A DNA stretch of 45,393 nt, from contig NZ_JAMZIK010000113.1 in NCBI RefSeq assembly GCF_024178315.1, forward strand, positions 1 through 45,393. Reading direction: 5' to 3'. This document shows, piece by piece, positions 19,814-29,051 of this stretch. The notes under the pieces were generated by a model, which had not been told where the DNA came from, searched no databases, and saw nothing but the letters and a program-made list of their open reading frames with translations. The position numbers and the translations under genes were made by a program. Each line of letters opens with the position of its first letter. Positions within the stretch are counted from its first letter, which is position 1. Origin of the DNA: Siccirubricoccus soli. Its GTDB lineage: Bacteria; Pseudomonadota; Alphaproteobacteria; Acetobacterales; Acetobacteraceae.

Positions 19814-20982
19814 CAGGCGGTCTCGGCGAAGAGTTCGCGGCCGATCAGCATGCGGCGTATCTCGCTGGTGCCGGCACCGATCTCATACAGCTTGGCATCG
19901 CGCAGCAGGCGGCCGGTCGGGTAGTCGTTGATGTAGCCATTGCCGCCGAGGGACTGGATCGCCTCCAGCGCCATCCAGGTGGCCTTCTCGGCGGCGAAGA
20001 GGATGGCGCCGGCGGCATCCTTCCGCGTGGTCCGCCCAGCATCGCAGGCCCTGGCCACGGCATAGACATAGGCGCGCGCCGCATTCATCACCGTGTACAT
20101 ATCGGCAAGCTTGCCTTGCATGAGCTGGAATTCGCCGATCGCCTGGCCGAACTGCCTGCGTTCATGCACATAGGGCACCACCACATCCAGGCAGGCGCGC
20201 ATGATGCCGAGCGGCCCGCCGGCCAGCACCGCGCGCTCATAGTCCAGCCCGCTCATCAGCACGTTCACGCCGCGGCCGACGCTGCCCAGCACATTCTCCT
20301 CCGGCACTTCGCAATCTGCGAAGACCAGCTCGCAGGTGTTGGAGCCGCGCATGCCGAGCTTGTCCAGCTTCTGCGCGGTGCTGAACCCCTTGAAGCTCTT
20401 CTCGATCAGAAAGGCGGTGATGCCGCGGGGGCCGGCCGCCGGATCGGTCTTGGCATAGACCACCAGCACATCGGCATCCGGCCCGTTGGTGATCCAGAAT
20501 TTATTGCCGTTCAAGAGGTAGCGATCGCCACGCTTCTCGGCGCGCAGCCGCATGGAGACGACGTCGCTGCCCGCCCCCGGCTCGCTCATCGCCAGCGCCC
20601 CGACATGCTCGCCGCTGATCAGCTTCGGCAGATAGCGCCGCCGCTGCGCCTCATTGCCGTTGCGGCGGATCTGGTTGACGCAGAGGTTGGAATGCGCACC
20701 GTAGGACAGCCCCACCGAGGCGGAGGCGCGGCTGATCTCCTCCATGGCCACCACATGTTCCAGGTAGCCCATGCCGGCGCCGCCATACTCCTCCTCCACC
20801 GTGATGCCGAGCAGCCCCATCTCCCCCAGCCTGCGCCAGAGCGGCATGGGGAATTCGTTGCTGCGATCGGCCTCGGCGGCGAGCGGCGCGATTTCGGCGG
20901 CGGCGAAAGCGGCAACCTGATCGCGCAGCGCATCGGCGGTCTCGCCGAGGCCGAAATCGAGGCCGGGGATCTCGTTGCGCAT
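19813..20982 (-). CDS. ivd: Isovaleryl-CoA dehydrogenase
   Basis: FAD-dependent acyl-CoA dehydrogenase (389 aa) that oxidises isovaleryl-CoA to 3-methylcrotonyl-CoA. The catalytic glutamate lies in the isovaleryl-CoA-specific position, E249 in [15 protein letters not shown], rather than near the C-terminus as in other acyl-CoA dehydrogenases. Other family blocks are [26 protein letters not shown], the [20 protein letters not shown] helix and [11 protein letters not shown] 20982 follows the strong site GGAGGAAACGC. As the first gene of ivd-mccB-mccA it probably carries the operon promoter, with a palindrome about 40 nt upstream. Confidence 0.95.
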   Translation of the reverse strand: MRNEIPGLDFGLGETADALRDQVAAFAAAEIAPLAAEADRSNEFPMPLWRRLGEMGLLGITVEEEYGGAGMGYLEHVVAMEEISRASASVGLSYGAHSNLCVNQIRRNGNEAQRRRYLPKLISGEHVGALAMSEPGAGSDVVSMRLRAEKRGDRYLLNGNKFWITNGPDADVLVVYAKTDPAAGPRGITAFLIEKSFKGFSTAQKLDKLGMRGSNTCELVFADCEVPEENVLGSVGRGVNVLMSGLDYERAVLAGGPLGIMRACLDVVVPYVHERRQFGQAIGEFQLMQGKLADMYTVMNAARAYVYAVARACDAGRTTRKDAAGAILFAAEKATWMALEAIQSLGGNGYINDYPTGRLLRDAKLYEIGAGTSEIRRMLIGRELFAETA

Positions 20983-21018
20983 GCGTTTCCTCCACGGGCC
21001 GTTGCGGGCCGGGCTTAA

Positions 21019-21038
21019 AAACAAACATACGTTCGTTT
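21019..21038. promoter_or_regulatory. TetR-type palindromic operator upstream of ivd
   Basis: AAACAAACATACGTTCGTTT is a 20-bp inverted repeat (half-sites AAACAAACAT and AAACGAACGT, two mismatches) in an AT-rich island of an otherwise GC-rich region. Its centre is about 46 nt upstream of the ivd start, and it also lies 112 nt upstream of the divergent SMP-30 gene. The size and symmetry fit a TetR-family repressor site. No tetR gene is in the window, so the regulator is unknown. Confidence 0.55.
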
Positions 21039-21150
21039 CCGGGGGAGAGGCAAGCCGCCGCTGCCCCCCGCGCCCAACTCGCGCAGTCGCGACCGTGCGC
21101 GGCCACGCTGCATGCCACCCTCCCCGCGCCCGCCAGGGGAGGAAACGAGA

Positions 21151-22224
21151 ATGACCCAGACCGCCACGCGCCGCGGCGTCCTCGCCGCTGCGCTCGCCGC
21201 CGGCGCCGCCATCCCGGCCGCCGCCCAGCGCTATGACCGCGGCGCCGCGCCCACCCGCTACCCGGATGCCGATATCGTCGCCATCGACCCCAAGCGCTTC
21301 ACCGCCCGCCTCGGCAACACCGCCATCCGCCGCATCGGCACCGGCTATGGCTGGGCGGAAGGCCCCGCCTGGCACGCCACCGGCCGCTTCCTGGTGTGGT
21401 CCGACATCCCGAACGACGAATGCCTGCGCATGGTGGAGGAGGACCACTCCGTCCATCGCCGCTTCCGCAGCCCGTCCGGCTTCTCCAACGGCAACACCTT
21501 CGACCGGGAAGGCCGGCAGATCGCCTTCCGCCACTTCCACCGCGACGTGCTGCGCTACGAGCCGAACGGCACCACCACCGTGCTCGCCGCGCGCGGCCCG
21601 GACGGCGCCTTCAACGCGCCGAACGATGGCGTGGTGCATCCGGAGGACGGCGCCATCTGGTTCACCGATCCCGGCTATGGCGCGCTGATGAATTACGAGG
21701 GCAACCGCGTGCCGGAGAGCGCCAACAGCCCCCGCCCCTTCATCAAGGAAGCGATCTACCGGATCGACGGCCAGAGCGGCGAGGTGACGAAGGTGGCGGA
21801 CGAGCCCTTCAAGCCCAACGGCCTCTGCTTCTCACCGGATTACCGCCGCCTCTATGTCGCCGACAGCGGCCAGACGCATTACGAGCAGGCGAAGAACATC
21901 ATCTGGGTCTATGACGTGAACGGCCCGCGCCTCTCCAATCCCCGCACCTTCTGCGACATGGAACTCAACGGAAAATCCGGCTTCGGCGACGGCGTGCGCT
22001 GCGACGAGCAGGGCAATCTCTGGGTCGGCGCCGGCTGGGTCGGGGATGGCTATGACGGCGTGCATGTCTTCGCTCCCGACGGCCAGCGGATCGGGCAGAT
22101 CAGGCTGCCGGAGATCTGCGCCAATCTCTGCTTCGGCGGCGCCCGGCGGAACCACCTCTACATGGCAGCCAGCCAGTCGCTCTACATGGTGCCGGTGGAA
22201 ACGCGCGGGGCGCATTTCTGCTGA
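21151..22224 (+). CDS. SMP-30/gluconolactonase/LRE family protein, exported
   Basis: A six-bladed beta-propeller hydrolase-like protein of 357 aa. An N-terminal twin-arginine signal ([20 protein letters not shown]) suggests Tat export to the periplasm. Metal-site motifs of the family are visible: [10 protein letters not shown] (Glu ligand), FNAPNDGVV (Asn ligand) and [15 protein letters not shown] (Asp ligand). Close relatives are annotated as gluconolactonases, but the sugar lactone cannot be assigned. The start at ATG 21151 follows GGGGAGGAAAC. It is divergent from ivd and convergent with the LysR gene. Confidence 0.88.
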   Translation: MTQTATRRGVLAAALAAGAAIPAAAQRYDRGAAPTRYPDADIVAIDPKRFTARLGNTAIRRIGTGYGWAEGPAWHATGRFLVWSDIPNDECLRMVEEDHSVHRRFRSPSGFSNGNTFDREGRQIAFRHFHRDVLRYEPNGTTTVLAARGPDGAFNAPNDGVVHPEDGAIWFTDPGYGALMNYEGNRVPESANSPRPFIKEAIYRIDGQSGEVTKVADEPFKPNGLCFSPDYRRLYVADSGQTHYEQAKNIIWVYDVNGPRLSNPRTFCDMELNGKSGFGDGVRCDEQGNLWVGAGWVGDGYDGVHVFAPDGQRIGQIRLPEICANLCFGGARRNHLYMAASQSLYMVPVETRGAHFC

Positions 22225-22260
22225 GGCAGCCGGCGGTGGCGCCTCCCTCCCGATCCCGGC

Positions 22261-23124
22261 TCAGGCAAGCTGGCTCGCCAGCATCTCCCGCACCTCGCCG
22301 ACCAGCGGGGCCTCCCCCGGGCGTGGCGGCAGCAGGCTGAACTCGACCTCCGGCAGGGGCGGCAGCGCCCGTGCCGGCGGCCATGGCTCCGCGCCGTCCG
22401 GCACGGCGGAGGCGTTGAGGCAGGACATGCCAAGGCCCGCGACCAGGGCCGATTGCAGCCCGGCGACGCCGGAGGCCGAGTGCGCGATGACATAGGGCAC
22501 GCCTTCCGCCTCCAGCAGCTGCCGCACGAAGCGCTGCAGGGAACAGCCTTCCGGCAGCACCAGCAGCGGCAGCGGCGCCTGGCCCTCCTGCTCGAAGCCA
22601 GTCGCCGCGACCCAGCGCAGCGCCTCGCGGCGCACCGGGATGCCTTCGGGCAGGCTACGCCCGTCGAGGATCCGCATGGAGAGGCCGATATCGAACTCGC
22701 CGCCGCCGGCCTCCCGCTCGATCTGCAGGCTCTTGCGAATGGTGACGTGCAGCCGCAGACGCGGATAGCGAACCCGCAGCCGCTTCAGCATCTCGGCGAT
22801 GGCACCCGGGCGGAAATAATCGGTGATGGCGAGGCGCAGCTCTCCGGTCAGCGTCGCCCCGCGCATCTCCTCAAGGGCATGGTCGCTCAGCGCCAGCATG
22901 GTCCGCGCATGCGCCACCAGCCGCTGGCCCGCCGCGGTTGGGCTCACCCCCTTCTTGCCGCGCTCGAGCAGCGTGACCCCGGTGAAGTCTTCGAGCTTGC
23001 GGAGCTGCTCGCTCAGGGCGGATTGCGACCGGCCGAGGACCGGCGCGGCGGCGGAGAGGCTGCCGGCCTCCACGGTCGCCACCAGCGACCGCAATTGCTC
23101 CAGATCGAAGGGGCGCAAGGACAT
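22261..23124 (-). CDS. LysR-family transcriptional regulator
   Basis: The 287-aa regulator has an N-terminal winged helix-turn-helix (FDLEQLRSLVATVEAGSLSA then RSQSALSEQLRKLED, residues ~6-47) and a C-terminal periplasmic-binding-like effector domain (from about residue 90). It is transcribed divergently from the tautomerase gene with 101 nt between starts, the standard arrangement for autoregulation and control of the divergent gene. The effector is unknown. Confidence 0.9.
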   Translation of the reverse strand: MSLRPFDLEQLRSLVATVEAGSLSAAAPVLGRSQSALSEQLRKLEDFTGVTLLERGKKGVSPTAAGQRLVAHARTMLALSDHALEEMRGATLTGELRLAITDYFRPGAIAEMLKRLRVRYPRLRLHVTIRKSLQIEREAGGGEFDIGLSMRILDGRSLPEGIPVRREALRWVAATGFEQEGQAPLPLLVLPEGCSLQRFVRQLLEAEGVPYVIAHSASGVAGLQSALVAGLGMSCLNASAVPDGAEPWPPARALPPLPEVEFSLLPPRPGEAPLVGEVREMLASQLA

Positions 23125-23225
23125 CCTTCGGGTTTACCGATGGATGCTATCGTATCTTCCGGCTTTTCAGGCATCAAGCCGACACCCATCCTGGCCTCGC
23201 ACCACCCCGGCACAGGAGCCACAGC

Positions 23226-23636
23226 ATGCCTGGACTCACCCTGAAGCTTTCCGGCCAGCCCGACCCCGCGCTGGCCCGGCGCATCGTCCCCGCCCTCACC
23301 GCCCTGACCTGCGATGTGCTGGAGAAGCAGCCGGCGCAGACCATGGTCATGCTCCAATTCGTCCCGCACGAGCTCTGGTTCATCGAGAACCGGTCGCTCG
23401 CCGAGCATGGCCGGAACTCCTTCCGGCTGGAGGTGACGGTCACCGACGAGACCAACACCAAGGCGCAGAAGGCGCGCTACCAGAAAGCGGCCTTCGACCT
23501 GCTCTCCGAGATGATCGGCAACCTGCACCCGCACTCCAACGTGCACATCATCGATTGCCGCGCGAGCGCCTATGGCTATGGCGGGGTGACGCAGGAATAC
23601 CGGTTCCAGCACGCCAACCCGTCACCTCGTTCCTGA
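23226..23636 (+). CDS. Tautomerase/MIF-superfamily protein
   Basis: A 136-aa protein beginning MPGLTLKLSG. After removal of Met, Pro would be N-terminal, the catalytic base of the 4-oxalocrotonate tautomerase superfamily. The length is that of a fused two-module tautomerase rather than the 60-70 aa 4-OT subunit. It ends with HIIDCRASAYGYGG. The substrate is unknown; relatives handle enolisable keto acids from aromatic or halogenated compound breakdown. Control by the divergent LysR is likely. Confidence 0.75.
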   Translation: MPGLTLKLSGQPDPALARRIVPALTALTCDVLEKQPAQTMVMLQFVPHELWFIENRSLAEHGRNSFRLEVTVTDETNTKAQKARYQKAAFDLLSEMIGNLHPHSNVHIIDCRASAYGYGGVTQEYRFQHANPSPRS

Positions 23637-23838
23637 GGTCCGCAGCCTCTGCCGCGAATGGGGCGCCTCCCGGGGCTGTCCCGGACCTGGCGCCCTGGGA
23701 GGCGTGCCGCCCATAGCCGCCAAGTGGCGCGGGCGAGCATGGGCCGAACCGCGCCGGAACATGGTCCTGCGGACAGGATCATGCCCTGGCCCCTGGCCCG
23801 CACGCGATGCACGGCTGCGGCGGTTCAGCCCTCCGGCG

Positions 23839-24936
23839 TCACGCCCCGTCCGCCTGCGCCGCCGCCGCGCTGCGGCTGAAGCGGATGCGCACCTGCATCC
23901 CCTCTCCCGGCTTCGACTCCACCTGCACCCGGGCCAGCGCGTTCTGCTCCAGCGAGCGCAGGATCAGCGCGCTGAGCCGCCCCGGCTGCGGCCAGGTCAC
24001 GCCCTCCGGCAGGCCGATCCCGTCATCGGCGACCAACACCTCGCAGCCCCTCTCGTCCACCACGCTGTGCAAGGTGATGGTGCCGCCATCCCGCCCCCGG
24101 AAGGCGTATTTCAGCGCATTGGTCAGCAGCTCGTTCACCACCAGCCCGGCCGGCATGGCGACGTTCACCGAGACCGGCCAGGCATCCACCTTCAGCTCCA
24201 GCCGGATGCCGGCAGCGGCATGGGCGCGCATGACGGCGGAGGCGACCTGACTGAGATAGGTGCCGAGATCGACCTCAGCCTCGCGGGTATTCCCATCCAG
24301 CTCCCGGTAGAGCAGGGCCACCGCCTCGACCCGCCCGGCCAGCCGGTCGAAGGCGCCGTCCATGATCGCGCCGCGGGCGGCGTTGCGCGCCTCGATGCGG
24401 ATCAGCGCGGTGACGAGCTGCAGGTTGTTCTTCACCCGGTGCTGCATCTCCCGCAGCAGCAGATCGCTGTCCTGCAGGCGCTGCGCCATCGCCTCCCGCT
24501 CGCCGGCGATGACAAGGCTGACATCGACCAGGGCCAGCAGGCGGAAGGCAGGGGCGCCGGACTCATCCTCGATGAGGCTGGCATAGGCTTCGACGAGAAC
24601 CGGCTCCGCCCCCTCCCGCGCGATGCGGAAGCAGCCGAGCCGGTCCTGCCCTTCGGTCACGGCGATGCCGAGATCGGGTCCCTCCCCTTCCGCCTCTCCG
24701 GGCAGCGCGGTCCATCCCTGACCCTCCAGCGCCGCAGCGCTCATGCCGGTCAGCCTTTCCGCCGCCGGGTTGGCATAGGCGATGCACTCGCCCGCCTGCT
24801 GCGGCGTGGCGACGATCAGTGCGACCGGGACGTGATCGAGAAAGAGCCGGAACTGTTCGCTGCGCAGGGCCTCGGCAAGTTCGGGCAGCGCCAGCAGCTG
24901 TTCGACCTCGGGCGGCTTGGCATTCGGGTCGTCCAT
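23839..24936 (-). CDS. PAS-containing sensor histidine kinase (HisKA_2 family)
   Basis: A 365-aa cytosolic kinase with no membrane helix. A PAS domain (about residues 25-145; FRLFLDHVPVALIVAT, NPAAERLTG) is followed by the HisKA_2 dimerisation domain with H166 in LREMQHRVKNNLQLV, and a HATPase_c domain (N-box NELLTNALKYAF near 268-279, G1 box ADDGIGLP near 303-310). This is the class often paired with PhyR-type general-stress or light/redox responses in alphaproteobacteria. No response regulator is adjacent, so it is an orphan here. Confidence 0.88.
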   Translation of the reverse strand: MDDPNAKPPEVEQLLALPELAEALRSEQFRLFLDHVPVALIVATPQQAGECIAYANPAAERLTGMSAAALEGQGWTALPGEAEGEGPDLGIAVTEGQDRLGCFRIAREGAEPVLVEAYASLIEDESGAPAFRLLALVDVSLVIAGEREAMAQRLQDSDLLLREMQHRVKNNLQLVTALIRIEARNAARGAIMDGAFDRLAGRVEAVALLYRELDGNTREAEVDLGTYLSQVASAVMRAHAAAGIRLELKVDAWPVSVNVAMPAGLVVNELLTNALKYAFRGRDGGTITLHSVVDERGCEVLVADDGIGLPEGVTWPQPGRLSALILRSLEQNALARVQVESKPGEGMQVRIRFSRSAAAAQADGA

Positions 24937-25063
24937 GCGCTGCGGCGGCCCTCCGTTCCAACAAGGGACACCGCTTCTATGTCACCTATGGCGCGCCCTG
25001 CCAAAGCAAAAGAACGGGCGTATGCAGAACGGTTTCCCGCCGCGGCGACAAAGCCGCAGCCTC

Positions 25064-25090
25064 GGCCGGGGCGGCGTGCCCGCCCCGGCC
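25064..25090 (-). terminator. Thiolase 3' hairpin
   Basis: GGCCGGGGCGG-CGTGC-CCGCCCCGGCC forms a perfect 11-bp stem with a 5-nt loop, starting 7 nt after the thiolase stop. It is a strong candidate transcript end. Confidence 0.6.
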
Positions 25091-25097
25091 GCGCCGC

Positions 25098-26276
25098 TCA
25101 GTGGGCCCGCTCCAGGCACATCGCCACGCCCATGCCGCCGCCGATGCACAGCGTGGCGAGGCCGCGCTTCGCCTCGCGCCGCTGCATCTCGAACAGCAGG
25201 GTGTTCAGCACCCGCGCGCCGGAGGCGCCGATCGGATGGCCCAGGGCGATGGCGCCGCCATTCACGTTGACCTTCGCCGGATCCCAGCCGAGATCCTTGT
25301 TCACCGCGCAGGCCTGCGCCGCGAAGGCCTCGTTCGCCTCGATCAGGTCGAGGCTGGCGATGTCCCAGCCGGCCTTCTGCAACGCCTTGCGGCTGGCCGG
25401 GATCGGGCCGGTGCCCATGATGGCGGGATCGACGCCGGCGGTCGCCCAGCTGACGATCCGCGCCAGCGGCGTGATGCCGCGCCTGCGCGCCTCCTCGGCG
25501 CTCATCACCACCACCGCCGCGGCGCCGTCATTGATGCCGCTGGCATTGCCCGCCGTCACCGTGCCGTCCTTCGAGAAGGCGGGGCGGAGCTTCGCCAGCA
25601 CCTCCGCCGTCGTTTCCGGCTTCGGGTATTCGTCGGCCTCCACCACGACCTCGCCCTTGCGGGTCTTCACCGTCACCGGGGCGATCTCGTCCTTGAAGCG
25701 GCCGGCCTTCATCGCCTCGCCCGCCTTGCGCTGGCTGTTGGCGGCGAATTCGTCCTGCTCCTGCCGGGTGAGCTGGAATTTCTGCGCGACGTTCTCCGCC
25801 GTGTTGCCCATGTGGTAGCCGTGGAAGGCGTCCCACAGCCCGTCCTTCAGCATGGTGTCCACCAGCTCCAGCCCGCCCATCTTCTGGCCGGCGCGGAGGT
25901 TCGCGGCGTGCGGCGCCTGGGTCATGCTCTCCTGCCCGCCGGCGATGACGATGGCAGCATCGCCGGTGGCGATCTGCTGCGCGGCGAGCGCCACGGCGCG
26001 GAGGCCGGAGCCGCAGAGCTGGTTGATCCCGAAGGCGGTGCGCTCCACCGGGATGCCGGCGGCGATCGCCGCCTGGCGGGCCGGGTTCTGCCCGGCGCCG
26101 GCGGTGAGGATCTGGCCGAGGATGACCTCATCCACCTCCTCCGGCTTCACCCCGGCCCGGGCCAGCGCCGCCTGGATGGCGACCGTGCCGAGGGCATGCG
26201 CCGGCAGGGAGGCGAAGGCCCCGTTGAAGCTGCCGACCGGCGTGCGCGCGGCGCTGGCGATGACGATCTCGGTCAT
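25098..26276 (-). CDS. phaA: Acetyl-CoA C-acetyltransferase (biosynthetic thiolase)
   Basis: Condenses two acetyl-CoA to acetoacetyl-CoA, the entry step to PHA and also reversible in catabolism. The 392-aa protein has the acylated C88 in [12 protein letters not shown]347 in [10 protein letters not shown] and the proton-donating C377 in LCIGGGMG. Length and motifs match PhaA/AtoB thiolases. ATG 26276 has GGGAGA at 10 nt; an ATG at 26285 abuts that site and is less likely. The phaA symbol is inferred from the PhaC-like gene and phaR nearby. A 216-nt gap with a GC-rich repeat separates it from the PhaC-like gene. Confidence 0.9.
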   Translation of the reverse strand: MTEIVIASAARTPVGSFNGAFASLPAHALGTVAIQAALARAGVKPEEVDEVILGQILTAGAGQNPARQAAIAAGIPVERTAFGINQLCGSGLRAVALAAQQIATGDAAIVIAGGQESMTQAPHAANLRAGQKMGGLELVDTMLKDGLWDAFHGYHMGNTAENVAQKFQLTRQEQDEFAANSQRKAGEAMKAGRFKDEIAPVTVKTRKGEVVVEADEYPKPETTAEVLAKLRPAFSKDGTVTAGNASGINDGAAAVVVMSAEEARRRGITPLARIVSWATAGVDPAIMGTGPIPASRKALQKAGWDIASLDLIEANEAFAAQACAVNKDLGWDPAKVNVNGGAIALGHPIGASGARVLNTLLFEMQRREAKRGLATLCIGGGMGVAMCLERAH

Positions 26277-26363
26277 GACGGGCATTCTCCCAACTCGTAT
26301 TTGGGCGACAATGTGGCGCGCCCCCCTTCCGGCCACAAGCGGCGGCTGTCCGCGGCGAGGATC

Positions 26364-26424
26364 GGGGGCGCTGCCCCCGAGCCCCCGCCGGGGCCAGGAC
26401 CTGGCCCCGGACCCCGGTGTGAGT
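26364..26424. repeat. GC-rich intergenic repeat, copy 2
   Basis: Opens with the GGGGGCGCTGCCCCC hairpin and continues with a 41-nt block (26384-26424) identical to 37539-37579. It lies between the PhaC-like and thiolase genes, just past the PhaC-like stop on the minus strand. Confidence 0.75.
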
Positions 26425-26492
26425 CGGCCGGCTTGGTCATCGCAGCATCAATTCAGGCGGCGCCGGATCCTGCCGGTGGGCGCCCCTTCAGA

Positions 26493-27779
26493 CTACCCTG
26501 CTGCACGGGGCAGGCCATTGACCCAGTCGAGAAAGGGCCGCCACAGCACCGCCTCCGCCCCCCGTCCCGCCACCATCCCCACATGCCCGGCCGCGGCACG
26601 GTGCAGCACCGCCCCCGGCAGCAGCCCGGCCAGGGCCAGGGCGGAGGCGGGCGGCACGATGCGGTCGCGTGATGGCACGGCGAGGAATGCGGGCAGGCCG
26701 AGGCTTGCCGGCGCCACCGCCTCCCCTGCCACCCGCCAGGCGCCCCGGGCCGGGCTGTTGGCGCCGTACCAGCCGGAAAGGCATTCCCGCGCCACCGGCG
26801 CGGCCAGCGGCACGCCGTCATTCAGCCAATCCTCCAGCGCGGCAAAGCGCCTTGCCGCCGGCCCGTCCGGGTCCAGCCGGGCGAAGTCGCGATATTTGGC
26901 AATGACGCCGAAGGGGTCGGGCAGGGCGAAGAGGGCCTGCAGCGCCGCCACCGGCAGCTCGCCATGCAGATCCAGCAAGGGCTCCAGCGCCGGTAGCAGC
27001 GCCGCCAGGGCCTGCGCCTCCCCCGCCCCCGCCGCCCAGAAATCCCAGGGCACGGCCCAGAGGCCGAGGGCGGCGACCAGTTCCGGCCGCCGCTGCGCCA
27101 CGGCCAGCGCCAGCAGCCCGCCCATGCAATAGCCCACCAGCACCACGGGCCCGCCCGCCACCGCCACCGCCGCCTGCAGCGCCCGTTCCAGCCGGCCGGC
27201 GATGTAGTCGGTCAGGGTGAAGCCGCGTTCCAGCGGCCCTGGCTCCCCCCAATCCAGCAGCAGCGGCCGGGTGCCGGCGGCGGCCAGGAAGCGGAGGCAC
27301 GAGGAGTCCGGCAGCAGGTCCAGCACCCTCGCCCGGTTGATGAGGGAGGGGACGACCAGCAGGGCCGGCCCCGTCCCACCCTCCTGGCCGCCATAATCCC
27401 GCAGCGCGCTGCCGCCCTCCGTCCAGAGGGCTGGCGGCGGCGGCGCTTCCGGCGGCGCCGCCTGGCGGCGATAGGCGGCGATGCCGCCGAGCAGCGCTGC
27501 ATCCTGCCGCGCCAGCACGCGCAGCACGGCGGCCTGGAAAGCCTCAGTCCGGTGGCCGCCGGCGGCGAGGGCGGCCGCGATCCGCGCCAGCTCCTGCCGG
27601 CCGGCGCTCGAGCGCGGCCAGGCGGGATTCCAGCTCGGCGAGCCGGGCGAGGAGGGCGGCGTCGGGCCCATTCCGCCCCCCTTCTCCAGCAGGGGCAGGG
27701 CCGCCAGCGCCGCCAGCCGCCGCAGCCCCGCCAGGCCCAGATGCAGCGCCAGCGGCCGCGGTCCCGGGTACGTGGTCAT
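26493..27779 (-). CDS. PhaC-like poly(3-hydroxyalkanoate) synthase / alpha-beta hydrolase
   Basis: The 428-aa protein carries the PhaC core: VPSLINRARVLDLLPDSS, LLDWGEPGP, and the lipase-like box GYCMGG with the catalytic cysteine C218. D372 (SRDRIVPP) and H399 (AGHVGM) complete the triad. EDWLNDGVPLAAPVARECL also matches PhaC. It is shorter than class I synthases (about 560-600 aa), mainly lacking N-terminal sequence. The start at ATG 27779 has GGAGG at 9 nt. The region to residue ~60 overlaps another open frame, so the N-terminus is less certain. The Cys nucleophile argues for polymerase-type acyl transfer rather than plain hydrolysis, but activity is inferred. Confidence 0.82.
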   Translation of the reverse strand: MTTYPGPRPLALHLGLAGLRRLAALAALPLLEKGGGMGPTPPSSPGSPSWNPAWPRSSAGRQELARIAAALAAGGHRTEAFQAAVLRVLARQDAALLGGIAAYRRQAAPPEAPPPPALWTEGGSALRDYGGQEGGTGPALLVVPSLINRARVLDLLPDSSCLRFLAAAGTRPLLLDWGEPGPLERGFTLTDYIAGRLERALQAAVAVAGGPVVLVGYCMGGLLALAVAQRRPELVAALGLWAVPWDFWAAGAGEAQALAALLPALEPLLDLHGELPVAALQALFALPDPFGVIAKYRDFARLDPDGPAARRFAALEDWLNDGVPLAAPVARECLSGWYGANSPARGAWRVAGEAVAPASLGLPAFLAVPSRDRIVPPASALALAGLLPGAVLHRAAAGHVGMVAGRGAEAVLWRPFLDWVNGLPRAAG

Positions 27780-27972
27780 GCTGCCCGGCCTCCGCCCAGG
27801 CCGGCTGCAGGGCGCGCCACCAAGCCAGGCCCAGCAGGGCGAAACGGCGCCACAGCGCCGCAAGCCCGGGGTCCGCCGCCAGCCCGGCCAGCTCCGTCTG
27901 CCACAGCGCCACCCAATCCTCGGCCAGTTGTTCGAGATCGGGCTCGTCCGGCTGTTCCTTCGGCCCGCTCAT
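27544..27972 (-). CDS. Small coiled-coil ORF upstream of and overlapping the PhaC-like gene
   Basis: A 142-aa frame whose first ~65 codons have codon use typical of the genome and encode DLEQLAEDWVALWQTELAGL and WRRFALLGLAWWRAL. That helical pattern resembles PHA-synthase partner proteins (PhaE/phasin-like). From about residue 68 to 103 the frame uses rare GCT, CCT and TCT codons and is low-complexity, so it probably is not the real frame there. Near the end it becomes regular again (LLARLAELESRLAALERR, a coiled coil). It overlaps the PhaC-like gene by 236 nt. At 27777 the third frame has TGA overlapping the PhaC-like ATG (ATGA). A single indel would make a normal ~65-aa gene ending there. 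Confidence 0.5.
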   Translation of the reverse strand: MSGPKEQPDEPDLEQLAEDWVALWQTELAGLAADPGLAALWRRFALLGLAWWRALQPAWAEAGQHDHVPGTAAAGAASGPGGAAAAGGAGGPAPAGEGGRNGPDAALLARLAELESRLAALERRPAGAGADRGRPRRRRPPD

Positions 27973-28149
27973 GCCCCCGCTTCACCCAAGCCCTGCGTCA
28001 TCCAGGCCATACGTTGTCCGGGCCCTGCGTCCCGGCCCCGGCGGATCGCGCCCGGGCCCGGCGCTCCAGCCGGCGACGGGCCAGGATAGCGCCTCGCCCG
28101 GCACGTTGCGACCGCCGCCTGCCTGGCCCGCTTGCCCCCGCCGCGCCGT

Positions 28150-28159
28150 GCTGTGCAGC
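28150..28159. promoter_or_regulatory. Candidate PhaR autoregulatory site
   Basis: GCTGTGCAGC is a perfect 10-bp palindrome inside a TGC/GCA-rich stretch (TGCTGTGCAGCGCA) 85 nt upstream of phaR. PhaR repressors are known to bind TGC-rich sequences at their own promoter and at phasin promoters. The assignment is by motif and position only. Confidence 0.4.
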
Positions 28160-28243
28160 GCACAAAAAACGGCTTCCAGTGCCGCCATCCCGGCGGCTAG
28201 GCTGAGCGTCTAGAAACGCTGGCATCGGGAAAAGAGACAGACC

Positions 28244-28846
28244 ATGGCCGAACAAGCCGCCCGCGCCGAACAGGCCCCCCCGCCCGGTGCGCCGCCGACG
28301 CCGCCGGTGGTGGTGAAGAAATACGCGAATCGTCGCCTCTACAACACCGAGTCCTCAAGCTACGTGACACTCGAGGACCTGGCGAACATGGTCCGCGCCG
28401 GCCGTGACTTCGTGGTGTTCGATGCCAAGTCGGGCGAGGACATCACCCGTTCCGTCCTCACCCAGATCATCGTCGAGGAGGAGGCGAAGGGCGGCGCCAG
28501 CCTGCTGCCGGAAGGCTTCCTCCGCCAGCTCATCGGCTTCTACGGGGACAGCCTGCAGACCGTGCTGCCGCGCTACCTGGAGGATGCGATGGCGGGCTTC
28601 GCCCGGCAGCAGGAACAGATGCGCCGCGCCATGGGCCAGGCCATGGGCATGGGCAGCTTCCTGCCCTTCCCCGGCTTCGAGGAGCTGGGCAAGCAGAACA
28701 TGGCCATGCTGGAGCGGGCGATGAGCCTCTTCGCCCCCTTCCGCCCGGCGGAGCAGCAGGGCCAGACCGTGGAGGCGCTGCGCGCCGAGGTGGAGCAGCT
28801 CAGGCGCGAACTGGCCGAGGCCCGCGCCAAGGCCAGCCAGGGCTGA
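28244..28846 (+). CDS. phaR: Polyhydroxyalkanoate synthesis repressor PhaR
   Basis: The 200-aa protein has the PHB/PHA accumulation regulator DNA-binding domain (VVKKYANRRLYNTESSSYVT, residues ~23-42, then LEDLANMV and DITRSVLTQIIVEEE). A Met/Gln-rich helical middle and a C-terminal coiled coil (VEALRAEVEQLRRELAEARA) follow, used for oligomerisation or granule binding. PhaR represses phasin and PHA genes until PHA granules titrate it. It is divergent from the PhaC-like/ORF pair, with a 271-nt gap that holds the shared regulatory region. Confidence 0.95.
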   Translation: MAEQAARAEQAPPPGAPPTPPVVVKKYANRRLYNTESSSYVTLEDLANMVRAGRDFVVFDAKSGEDITRSVLTQIIVEEEAKGGASLLPEGFLRQLIGFYGDSLQTVLPRYLEDAMAGFARQQEQMRRAMGQAMGMGSFLPFPGFEELGKQNMAMLERAMSLFAPFRPAEQQGQTVEALRAEVEQLRRELAEARAKASQG

Positions 28847-29051
28847 GACCGGCCAGAGCCACCGGGCGGCCGGAGAACCGCCGGCAGCGTCCTCTGCCTC
28901 GCCCGGAACCGGAACGGGTCGCAACGCCGTGTCGCCTCCTGAGCGAGGAAACGGTTCCCCGCTTCCCATCACGGCTTCGTCACGCGCCGCGGTGGAACAT
29001 GATCGGGGCCGCGGCATTCCCTGGTGTGAGACACCTACGGGGGAAAGACGC

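Noticed and set aside
23125-23225. Specific LysR T-N11-A box in the LysR/tautomerase gap
   Set aside because: Only a weak semi-palindrome (ATGCTATCGTAT) is present, too degenerate to report as a site.
27552-28205. 217-codon plus-strand frame opposite the PhaC-like start
   Set aside because: Low-complexity Arg/Pro/Ala translation, antisense to two better-supported minus-strand frames.
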